Below are positions 20,737 to 31,784 of a stretch of 64,000 nt of DNA, in pieces. Source of the stretch: Raphanus sativus (taxonomy: Eukaryota; Streptophyta; Magnoliopsida; Brassicales; Brassicaceae). Numbering within the stretch: position 1 is the first letter of the stretch; the number at the start of each line of letters is the position of its first letter. The stretch covers positions 49,507 to 113,506 of the forward strand of contig NW_026615339.1 in NCBI RefSeq assembly GCF_000801105.2, written 5' to 3'. The notes under the pieces were generated by a model. The model ran no database searches, was not told the origin of the DNA, and worked only from the letters and a program-made list of their open reading frames with translations. The position numbers and the translations under genes are program-made.

Positions 20737-22044
20737 TGATATACCATAGATTTCACCCGTTTTATACCATGACATACTAGTATTTTATTATATAACTAAT
20801 GTGTTTTCTAGCATGTTAGGTATGTTTTCAGGTTCAGGAGCGTTTCGTGAGAAAGTAATGTTTTTGGAGTATTTTGGAGTACAAGAGATAGTACACCCGA
20901 GTTGACCATTCAAGACCAATTCGGAAGTCAACATTGCGATAAGAATCGATCGATACTCATCCAGAGTTGTCGATCAATATAGCTGAGAAGATCCGCGTAC
21001 TAGAAGATTATAATCGATCGAGGACGAAATGGTTTAGCCGACTACTTCACCAAGACTTCACCAAATTACCAGATTGCCCCTGACGAGTTTTTAACCTAAT
21101 GGAAATGCTTAAATATTCCTGCTAAGTGTTTTTGACGGCAGGCGAAGCTTTGAAGAGTCTAAGAAAAGAAAGTCTTGAAAGACAAAGCAAAGAGTGTGAG
21201 AGAGAGACTAGAGTTTTATATGTTTTGAGAGATTGGAGAGATTTGTGAACTCCATTTGTTTTCTACTCCTTATCTATGCAATTCTTTTATCTATCTTATA
21301 CTATGAATTGCTTAGCTATGTCTGAGTAGTCCACTTGTTAGATCTAGGGTTTAAATAGGTTTGTGGGATTAGCCCCAAACTATAATTGCTATGTTGTGAT
21401 ATTCATCAAATAGATTGCACCCTAAGCTTGTTCTAGAGTAGCTAACTAGAGCATAGATCACTAGGATCTTTGACATCTTGAATTATCTGTTTGAACTAGT
21501 GTCTCCTTGGAGAAGAGCTAACCGCCCTCCTTGAGATCTAGTGTTCATTATCGGCTCGCGCCTGGGCATATCTAGAAGCCGTCGATCGATATCCCGACAG
21601 GTGAATCGATCGCCGAGCGAAAGGTGTATCGCTCGATATCTCTAAAGGATATCGATCGACTCTTTTTCTGTGTCAACATACGACAGTTGAGGCCAGAGAT
21701 CTAGATTATTTAACCAGATTATTTAACCAGTGAGACATCACTGAGAGTTAAGCGACTGAGTTTTATAGTATCATGCAAACAACTTGTTAGGCATTTATAG
21801 CTATTATAATCTCCATTCCTGAATAAAAGCCCTAAGTCTAGCACTCCTCATTATCATTTTAAACAACCATCATATTGTTAGTTAGAGCAACTACCTTACT
21901 CATTTTAGGAATTGTCATTTACATTTCATTATTAAAACCAACTTCACCTAGGATTGATTAATTGATTAGATTTAATTGGTTCCCTAGCTCCTCGTGATTC
22001 GATCTCTAAATACTACAGCCGTACCTCTTATTTGAGCACTATCA
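20737..22044 (+). repeat. 3' LTR of Z
   Basis: It runs from TGATATACCATAG to GAGCACTATCA, 1308 bp, and is followed by the target duplication CCAAC. It contains about 240 bp missing from the 5' LTR. It lacks a short segment between two TTTGAG repeats near its end, and one between two ATCGATCGA-type words near 21015. Confidence 0.92.
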
Positions 22045-22913
22045 CCAACAACTTACCTTGGGAGTATCGATCAACAGACAATTATATTCTTAATCAAGCA
22101 AGTTTCTGAACACACATGTAGTCTTCTCTGATCCCTTTCTTCTCTCTTTTCTCTCTTCTCTGAATCTTATTAGTTTCAATTCCAATGAATGTTGATGCTA
22201 ATGTAGGCATCTTGTTCACCTTGTTGACTTTTCTACTTTTGTAGCTCTATTTTTAACAAAGTGTTGCGAATAATGGGGTCACATGTAATTTACCTATCCC
22301 TAGTTTCCACAATTTGTGATCATTCATTTCAGGTTTAGAATAATGGGATCATAGGTAATTTACCTATCCTTCTGCCTCATCCAGGAAATCATTTCAACTT
22401 TTTATATCTTAAGATGCCGAAGAGAGAGAGAGAGAAGGGAACTAGAAACACACATACTTTTACCTTCCAGACTTGCATGAAGATTCCTGTCCATTGTGTA
22501 CCAAGCCCCAAGACAAATAGTTATTGTCAAATTAGGTTGGAGGACAACTTTGGTTCCTTCAAACAATCTCAGCAAGTGTGAACAAAGTTTACATGTTGAT
22601 CAACTTTAGTATCCTCTACAATCAGTAAATCTAAGAATAGTGCTAATCGAGTAAAAATTGAAAAGTTCATTGTCCCCTTCTTGACTCAATAATTTTTTTT
22701 TGAAAACATTTTGATAAAAATCATGAATAAACTAGATATCAGTAAACCTTCCCCCATACTTAAATTAGATTGTCCCCAGTGTAAATCTAGTCGGAGTTAT
22801 GGTGAGTAGATAAATCATAAGTACTAAGTTTTTAGTAAGAACGATATACCTGACTGGAATGAAAATCGATCGATGGTCGGGTGTGTCCGTCGATCGTGGG
22901 ATGTTCAGCAATG
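22045..22913 (-). mobile_element. Element X, copy 2 internal region (continued)
   Basis: It resumes X exactly at the Z target site and matches 4531-5298 before running on further (22791-22913). It contains the repeated GGTAAATTACCT-type words near 22270-22365 and TCGATCGA words near 22865. It is cut at 22913 by W1. Confidence 0.8.
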
Positions 22914-24313
22914 TGTTGGGGTCAAAAACGGTCACAAAGAAATTAACGTTCGAAACTATTTCTCGAAAAAGATAATTCTCGTAAAAATTACTTAAACCAA
23001 TTTTTACGATAAAATTCTTGAATAGATTTGTCTGCAGCGTCGAAACAAGCTCCAATGGTTCATGTTGACGATGAAGTTTGTATCAAAACATTTGATAAAA
23101 GTATACGTCCTAAGAATTTCTACGTTTTCAAGAAAGGAAAACTTATACGAAAAACTTTTACAAAAAACTTGCGGGAAAATCTTGTTTTAAAACAACGATT
23201 TCTTAAATCAACGATTTCTTAAATCAACGATACGATATTATCGAAGGTCCAAACATCCGCAAACAAACATCCTAAAAGCATCGTAGCATCGCGATGGTTT
23301 CGGACGTTTGGACGATGGATTTCAGTCCACGGCACAAACTCGGTCGCAATGGCGACCGAGCCACGAGCAAGGCTCGGTCGCTATAGCGACCGAGCATACG
23401 TACATCAATCATTTTCCGAAACGTCCAAAGTCTTCCGAAAGGAAGATACGACGTAAAACTATGCACTCTCGACTATCCATATAATAATCCTCCGCAACCC
23501 ACGGCTAACCATTTCTTGATTTCTCGATCAAATGGGATCGTCCGTTCGGTTTACAATGAAACTGCGGAAACTTAACTTTATCGGAGAAATCGTAACAAAC
23601 GTCTCAAATCAAAAAGACGGCCCAAAGGGTCCTGAACTTGATTCGAGGTCTACTTACAATTTCCTAAAATCCCATAAATCTTATGACGGTTTATGCTTGG
23701 AAGATAAACATCAGTTTCCGCAGATAAATGTAAACTTTCCGCAGATAATCATGAAGATCGGAAAAATGGAATATTCCCATTTTTTGGACTATGACGGCTT
23801 AAGGGCAAAAGAAGGAAGCGTAAACCGACCTAGGAGGGAGTATATAAAGAGCTCAAGGCGAGAGTCATAGAAAAAGAACTCTTTTAGACTCACAATTCGC
23901 TGCACTTAGAAACTTAGGCTTTATTCTCAACAATTTCGGTTTCTATGACTGGCACCCAATTACTAGACGAACTCGCCCAGGCAGTTCGATCTCTTTTCCA
24001 GCTCTATCAATTGAACTACGTTCGGCTTGATCCTCGAAAGGGGTAGGTAGCCTTTAATAAGGTTCAGTATGAAATCAATCAAAAACCGTTTCCGCATCTT
24101 TTTCGTATTTTGTTATCGAGCTGCGACTCAACTAGGTTTAAGGTTTTAGGTCGCTAAAACTAGATAATTCGCTGACAGCACTTGCGGGTAAAGCTCTTAT
24201 AATCTCTTGTAATGCTCGCGACGCTCTTACACGAATTTGAAATAAGATTTATTGTTTTCTCTAAATTCGTTTTGTTATCTTTTCATATTTTCTGCGTCTA
24301 TTTGGTCACTTGA
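22914..24313 (+). repeat. 5' LTR of W1 (3' end deleted)
   Basis: It contains the 24-bp palindrome at 23372-23395 (half-site GCTCGGTCGCTA followed by its reverse complement) and a TATA box TATATAAA at 23841-23848. The end matches the 3' LTR up to GCGTCTATTTG and then jumps to interior sequence. Confidence 0.82.
23841..23848 (+). promoter_or_regulatory. TATA box of the W1 5' LTR
   Basis: TATATAAA follows GGAGGGAG, a context repeated in the other W LTRs (28369, 36417 and 45717). Confidence 0.65.
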
Positions 24314-27300
24314 CTAAAACACCAATCATCTTAACTATACGAGGAATTGGGATTCATTCGGAAGACCGATACCATTATCGTACTTCTTCCAAACAACTCT
24401 TGCGAGCAACTCCCGTTGTGAATGTGGTTTGTCTCGACTATCTCCCGACCAGCTCGCCATCCTTCTCAAGCAGTTTCGAAAAAATGGAGCGATTTCTATA
24501 AAATCACTTGAAACTTAAAACGGTTAACGAAGACTAAACAAAGCCAAAACGAGAGATCATATCCCTCACTGCTATGACATTTTCTGACACCTAAGATTTC
24601 GCTCGTTGCGGACTCTCGACTGTTGTCTACTAAGCTTACTTTCGAAAAACTACTCAAAACTCCTTCGGGTCAATCCTACGGAAACGAGAAAGTTTATGAT
24701 TAAGTTTATTCACCAAAATTAGGCCTCACCGCATCGAAGATTTCTGATATTAAGTTCGATAACATTTGATGGAACACTTAAACTCAAACACAATTTTACG
24801 AAACGACTTCCCGTAAAATTAACTCGGCAACAGTTGTGGAATAACTCTCGAAAAATAAAAATCTGGACAGCGTTTTAGGAAACAACTTTCATAAGATCAA
24901 GCTCAGCCATATTTTACGAAACATCATTCATAAAGCCAAACAATATCGAATCTGGAACATGACCAGTTCGCTCACAGCCTGACGAACTGAGAGCCTCACT
25001 CGAGTGACGCCTTGTCCATTGACCCGTCTTTCCAAAACGACCCTCTTTGTCTGCTTCTCCTTCCTTTGGTTCAACGATTTCGTAAAATTCCTTCGATGCA
25101 TAAAACATAATGTGATTTTACCAGATTCTGCCACATTGAGTCGAAAACATCTATTCATAACATTTGATAGACTTTTCAACAATATACAAAGCGCACCTGG
25201 TCAATTTGGTAAAACCAGAGATACGAAGAAACGTGAACGAACTTGGACATTGATATCCCTTCCTCATTCCGATATTCTCGTCAGAATTTCATCGAAAACC
25301 AATTCATATGAAATTCGGTAACTGACTTTTCGAAGTCCTTTGACGTTGAATCGAAAGTGGCCATTCCTAAACGCATAATAAACTTTTGATAAAGTCAGAA
25401 GAAAAAAGGAGAAGAAGAAGGAAGAAGGGGCAATCTCGGATCATTAATGAGACTAAGCGCACCTAGGTGGATAGTCTAGCAAGCTAAATCTTAGGCAAAT
25501 TTTCCAGTCTTGTTCCATTGTTCTTTGACTTTCCAGGCAGAGCATGCAAACCGATCTAGTCTCTCGAAAAACCGAGAAACGATCGCCACGCATTCTAAGG
25601 CACACTCGTCCTGCTTCCTAAAGAAAGAAAACCTTTAAAAGAACAGTTAACCCATTTTCTTTCGTAAAATAAAATAACGGATCCAACGGATATCAGTCGT
25701 AGATAATTTTTGCTCCACAAGGTTGCTGATTCCTGCTTTTACTACCCTCGTCTACGTCCAAGCAGGAAATGACCCTGCAACCGAATCCGCACAAATTCCC
25801 TGGCTATACGGCTGCACCTAACCTCCATGCCAATCCAAAACTACTGAGCGACCACCGCTCCAACCGCTAACGGCTAACGGCTAAACGACAATCCACGATT
25901 TGTCGTGAAACGCCAAGTGACTATTATGTAGTTTGTTGTATAACCCAGAATCGGAAATCATACGATGAATTCTTCGTAACGAAACTCAGTCCTAACAACC
26001 ATATGGTTAACGGAAGATTTAAACTTATCATCAATTGATTAAGTTCTATACGCTCCATAAAACGCGGCATAAAAAGAAACACTCGTAACAAAGCTCCTAG
26101 AGTTATACGAGTCATTCTTAAAAATACACAAAATAAATCCCTCGGGAGGCCAACACTTCACAAAGCACAGTGAAGGAAGACGATATTTCCCTGGAACAAA
26201 TTTACGCGACCCTTCGGTCCTAGTTCTTCAATCAAAAATCAAAAAATTCAGCGCCAAAACTGAAACAACAGGTTTTGGCTGCGAACAATCGCAAAACACC
26301 TCCAAGCCCGCGAACATTTCGAACACGAAATGCGGCACAAGGAAAACTCAACCTTCGGCACTGCGAGACGTCGCTAATGCTCGAAGGATATTTTTTCCTC
26401 AAACATTCCAGACGAAATTCTCGTCTCAGGAACTCTAAACTATAACACACCTTCAAAACGGTATCATATCGTTGTTGCTGATTACAACAAACGAACTCTA
26501 ACGTCCTAAACAGAAAGCCACTTAAGGGTAGGCTCTCTTACATCCGACAAGGATAACATAGCGCGCTATACAAGAAAACCGAAATTTCGTCTAGCGCTTC
26601 GTAAAGGAAGTAGCTCGATTCGTACCTAGACAAATCATATAAGCCGATAACACTTCGCGGATTTTAAAACGGTACGAGTCATGTTAAAATCGCAAACAGG
26701 CAAAACGAAAGCCGATTTGTCATCGCAAAGCCTTAGTCCGAGAGTAAACCTAGGTCTTGCTCTAAACCCAGCCTTGCTGGTACTTAACATCTCACATACA
26801 TAGTATCAACACCCGATACGAGATCCCAAAACTTGTCTCTTCACTTAAGTATATCCGTTTCACGAACCTTCGCGCAAATCAGTAAACCGCGAAAAATCTC
26901 GCTTTGTACAATCGATGGATACGGTGATCATCTGAGAGGCAGGAATGAGACGACAACTCACGCCCTGTCCCTCTAACTTCGATAAACGGAAGTTTTCTCG
27001 ATTTATAAAAACCACGATTTTATAGATTGGAGCAAAATATTTTTTACAGGCCAAACTTGGCCAAAATAAACAGCCTCCGAGGCTACTCTTGCGGCCGACA
27101 AAGGGCCAATACGAAATACCATCGACAGCAACATGCTCGAAATAACTAGACGATAAAGTGTCACTGGAAAACAGGTCATAAGAATCTTAACTCCAAGACG
27201 AACTACAAATGGCTTGATCCCTTTTGACAAAGGGTACGTAGGCAGCTTTCATCAAGCGCAGCCCCAATCATACACGATTCCATTCTTCTTAAGATGAACG

Positions 27301-27418
27301 TACAACTTTCAACGGACATTTTCAACCGTTAATTCCGCCTAACTTGACTAACTTGTCTTATCGCATGCTAGAACCTCGCATCTACGATCCACGGTTCTAA
27401 CAGGCTGGGGGGCTAACT
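24314..27418 (+). other. Non-coding interior of W1
   Basis: About 3.1 kb with no reading frame that looks like a protein family. It matches the W2 interior (40960-44320) along most of its length. It ends in the purine-rich GGCTGGGGGGCTAAC just before the 3' LTR, the likely polypurine tract. Confidence 0.6.
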
Positions 27419-28885
27419 GTTGGAGTCAAAAACGGTCACAACGAAATTAACGTTCAAAAATATTTTTCGAAAAAGATAATTCTCTTAAAAATTACTTAAA
27501 CCAATTTTTACGATAAAATTCTTGAATAGATTTGTCTGCAGCGTCGAAACAAGCTCCAATGGTTCGTGTTGACGATGAAGTTAGTATCAAAACATTCGAT
27601 AAAAATATACGTCTTAAGAATTTCTACGTTTTCAAGAAATGAAAACTTATACGAAAAACTTTTACAAAAAACTTGCGGGAAAATCTTGTTTTAAAACAAC
27701 GATTTCTTAAAACAAAGATTTCTTAAATCAACGATTTCTTAAATCAACGATACGATATTATCGAAGGTTCAAACATCCGCAAACAAACATCCTAAAAGCA
27801 TCGTAGCATCGCGATGGTTTCAGACGTTTGGACGATGGATTTCAGTCCACGGCACAAACTCGGTCGCAGTGGCGACCGAGCCACGAGCAAGGCTCGGTCG
27901 CTATAGAGACCGAGCATACGTACATCGATCATTTTCCGAAACGTCCAAAGTCTTCCGAAACGACGATACGACGTAAAACTATGCACTCTCGACTATCCAT
28001 ATAACAATCATCCGCAAGCCACGGCTAACCATTCTTGATTTCTCGATCAAATGGGATCATCCATTTGGTTTACAATGAAACCGCAGATACTTAACTTTAT
28101 CGGAGAAATCGTAACAAACGTCTTAAATCAAAAAGACGGCCCAAAGGGTCCTAAACTTGATTCGAGGCCCACTTGCGATTTCTTAAAATCCCATAAATCT
28201 TATGACGGTTTATGCTTGGAGGATAAACATCAGTTTTCGCGGATAAATGTAAACTTTCCGCAGATAATTATGAAGATCAGAAAAATGGAATATTCCCATT
28301 TTCGGACTATGACGGCTTAAGAGAAAAAGAGGGAAGCGTAAACTGACCTAGGAGGGAGTATATAAGGAGCTCAAGGCGAGAGGCAGAGAAAAAGAACTCT
28401 TTTAGACTCACAATTCGCTGTACTTAGAAACTTAGGCTTTATTCTCGACAAGTTTGGTTTCTATGACTGGCACCCAATTACTATACGAACTCGCCCAGGC
28501 AGTTTGATCTCTTGTCCAGCTCTATCAATTGAACTACGATCGGCCTGATCCTCGAAAGGAGTACGTAGGCAGCCTTTAATAAGGTTCAGTCCGAAATCAA
28601 TCAAAAACCGTTTCCGCATCTTTTTCGTATTTTGTTATCGAGCTGCGACTCAACTAGGTTTAAGGTTTTAGGTCGCTAAAGCTAGATAACTCGCTGACAG
28701 CACTTGCGGCTTAAGCTCTTATAATCTCTTGTAATGCTTGCGACGCTTTTACACGAATTCGAAATAAGATTTATTGTTTTCTCTAAATTCGTTTTGTTAT
28801 CTTTTCATATTTTATGCGTCTATTTGTTAACTTGTCGTTGGCTCCGCAGAAATCCGGGACCTCTGGGAAATTAAAATTTTCCTAC
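27419..28885 (+). repeat. 3' LTR of W1 (truncated at its 3' end)
   Basis: It starts TGTTGGAGTCAAAAACGG and is collinear with the 5' LTR. A one-base variant of the 24-bp palindrome lies near 27892-27915. The TATA box TATATAAG is at 28369-28376. It breaks off after ATTTTCCTACTTTCC at a junction with X. Confidence 0.8.
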
Positions 28886-31740
28886 TTTCCTTATTTACCT
28901 ATCCCTCTGCCTCATCCAGGAAATCATTTCAATTTTTATATCTTAAGATGCCGAAGAGAGAGAGAGAAGGGAACTAGAAACACACATACTTTTACCTTCC
29001 AGACTTGCATGAAGATTCATGTCCATTGTATACCAAGCCCCAAGACAAGTAGTTATTGTCAAATTAGGTTGGAGGTCAACTTTGGTTCCTTCAAACAATC
29101 TCAGCAAGTGTGAACAAAGTTGACATGTTGATCCACTTTTGTATCTTTAGTACCCTCTACAATCAGTAAATCTAAGAATAGTGCTAATCGAGTAAAAATT
29201 GAAAAGTTCATTGTCCCCTTCTTGACTCAATAAATTTTTTTTGAAAACATTTTGATAAAAATCATGAATAAACTAGATATCGGTAAACCTTCCCCCATAC
29301 TTAAATTAGACTGTCCCCAGTGTAAATCTAGTCGGAGTTATGGTGAGTAGATAAATCATAAGTACTAAGTTTTTAGTAAGAACGATATACCTGACCGGAA
29401 TGAAAATCGATCGATGGTCAGGTGTGTCCGTCGATCGTGGGATGTTCAGGAATGTCGATCGATGTCGACATGCTCGCGTCGCCTAATATGAATGGTAATC
29501 GTCTTGTTTTTTTATAACCTGCAATAATAGAAAATAAAATAAATACTAATGTATGATAAAAATTGAAATAAATTACCTAATAGTGGGTTGCCTCTCACTC
29601 AGCACTTTGTTATAGTCATTTAGCTTGACTCTGGTAAGTAGATTGGCTAGTATGGTGAAAATCAGCTACTTGTCGGAAAACAAGTATCCACACTATCTCT
29701 ACTTATTCTGTACCATGTAGCAATGAAGCTTCTTGCGACATCATCTCCTCTGGTCCATTTTTCATTCATCTTTACTGCTGCATCTGTGATAATTTGTAGC
29801 CTCTCTCCTAGACTCTCAATGCTGAACTAATGCTTCCCAAGCTTGTCATACTGATAGTTCCTTCAGTTCTTATTGCATTGAATCAAACATGTACAGCTTA
29901 TCTTTTATCAGATTCTCTCGGTCTGATGCATGCTCGGTGTCGATCGGTGTTGGTTTATGCATGTCGATTGATGATAGTGTCCTATGTCGACCGATGCTGA
30001 TGTTTCAGGACGACTCGCAAGTTTTCTTTGAATAGCTGTGATTTCTATTTGCATCTGTTCTGCGAATGAGTCTAATGAACTGATGTTGTTGTTGAATGTA
30101 AAGTATATCTCATATATCTTGTAGGATTTATCCTCTAACCATCTTGTCTATCTCTGCTCTGGTTTAGAGGTCTGTTTCTAGTTGGGTATCAACTTGTGCT
30201 GGAGTGTCATTGAATCCATCTTTCAAGCTTAACTTTCTTTTTCGATTCAGTTCATAAGCTCTGGTTCTATACTTTGGAATGCTGTGGATCGATGCGGGGC
30301 CGTTTGTCGATCGATTTTGAGCCTTCAGCTTGAAAATCAAGTTGCCTCTGAATGGTGTCAACTTCTTGCTGTAATGAATCTAGAGGTTCAGTATGTCTAT
30401 CCATGTTATCATTTAGGGGATAGTAGACTCCATCAAGCTTGTAATCAAATGATTTCATCGAATCCTCTAGTGCTGTGAGTCTAAGGTCTCTCTATCATGG
30501 TGATGCTTTCTGTCGAGACTCATCCTTCTTGCCAAGCAAATCCAATTCCTTTTGCATCAACTCACTCCGTTTGGTTGTCCAGTTTATGTTGTTGTTGAGT
30601 GTGTGGTAGATTTCATCAAGCTTCTTCTTGAGGGATTCTTCTTCCCATTTTTGAGCTCCTTTGATGCCTGAGAACATCTCACTGATTTCATCCTTATTGT
30701 AGAGATCCGGTCCTGCTTGGCGATAGTGAGTAGCTCAGCATGTTCTGAAAGACAGATATAGGTGTACTCTTCAAGTGTAGATCTTTCTAGAAAGTCTCTG
30801 ATGTTTTTCTTAGAAACAAGAATGACTCTTCCATCAGTAGCTCGTGCTTTTTCATGCTCACCTCTATAGATACCAAACTCATCTCTTGCTTCTCAACTAA
30901 ATTGTTTGTTTCCATACAGATCATAAGCTCGGATTCCAAATTCGATGGGTCTGTCGGTCGATGGTGAAGCCTCCTTGTCGATCGATGTCTTGATAGTATT
31001 GGTGATCGATGGCTTGTTGTTGTTATCGATCGATGGAATTGTGTTGCTATGGCTGAGTTCTCGGTTTCTTCGGACGAAATGATCGTACACCAATTCTACA
31101 AACTTCTTTGAATGTCTGGATCTTGGTGTTGTTGAATGAAGAGGTTGTCAGGTCCATAGAAAACATTTTTGCAACATCTTCTTATGATACTTGTAAGATG
31201 CGTCTATCAATAGCTCGTGCTTGTCTTTCTGGATCCGTGAAAATACCAAACACATCCGGTGTTAGATATTCGAAATCTAATATGTGTAGTATACTTACCT
31301 CAGATGGTGTTGGTTTGGGAATGTCGATCGATGGTTTGTACGGGACGTCGATCAATTTGTTGATATCATCGTCGATCATTTTACTGTAACCAATGTCGGT
31401 CGATTTACCTTTGTCTGATCTGGAGACACGACTGAAACGAGTTCCTTCCCCACAAGCTGCAGCGAATAATGGGTCAATTTCTGCTCTTGCTTGATCTGCT
31501 TGCTTAAGTGGGCAGAATGTATGTTTGATGATTTACTCTTCTCTGCGAAGATCTATGTGCCCAATAGCTTCCTCTTTTCTGTAGTCTTCATCATACTCAT
31601 CACATCTGGTTTCTATGACAAAACTTTCTCTGTACTGATCATCTGCCCAACTGCCAATCGAGTAGTTACCATCTTTGTCCCTTTATATCATCATTCTGAT
31701 AATTGACTGTTGTTGAGTGTTGAGTGTTGAGGGCGAAACT
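28886..31740 (-). mobile_element. Element X, copy 3: internal region with decayed ORF
   Basis: It restarts X sequence corresponding to 22363-22913 without the W1 insertion, then runs on into the coding part. Conserved stem-loop i is at 29582-29599 (minus strand, one mismatch). Beyond 31740 the sequence switches to a plus-strand gag remnant, so no 5' LTR or gag of X is visible. Confidence 0.72.
29640..31730 (-). pseudogene. Decayed homologue of the Z long ORF (element X)
   Basis: Minus-strand fragments in different frames match the unknown Z protein. LTPDVFGIFTDPERQARAID (31379-31182) corresponds to the first DEFGIFRD module. FGIRAYDLYGNKQFS (end near 30893) and GVYYPLNDNMDR (30458-30267) correspond to later modules. 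SID words are again encoded by TCGATCGA. Many stops and shifts separate the pieces. It shows that the long frame is shared by at least three elements in this window. Confidence 0.72.
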
Positions 31741-31784
31741 CAGGTAAGAGTGGTGAGGTAAGACAATTTAAGGAGTAAGATTGC

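Larger units (their letters stand above)
13104..22044 (+). mobile_element. Element Z: complete non-autonomous Athila-type retrotransposon with novel long ORF
   Basis: Z has both LTRs (13104-14202 and 20737-22044), a perfect tRNA-Asp primer-binding site, a polypurine tract and a perfect 5-bp target duplication CCAAC (13099-13103 and 22045-22049). The interior encodes gag, an aspartic protease and, in the same frame as the segment after the protease, a 725-codon unknown region. No reverse transcriptase or integrase motif is found, so mobilisation would depend on a relative. It inserted into X copy 2 after the X/Y segment was duplicated, because copy 1 lacks it. The two LTRs differ by several indels, so the insertion is not very recent. 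Confidence 0.93.
22914..28885 (+). mobile_element. W1: LARD-like gypsy-type element, internally deleted
   Basis: W1 has a 5' LTR beginning TGTTGGGGTC (22914 to about 24313), a non-coding interior of about 3.1 kb and a 3' LTR beginning TGTTGGAGTC (27419). The 5' LTR lacks its last part, and the primer site and gag are gone. The interior starts at a point matching about 40960 in W2. The 3' LTR stops near 28885, where X sequence already seen at 22363 onward starts again. No target duplication is therefore visible. I see no coding sequence in it and no conserved protein on either strand. Confidence 0.8.
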
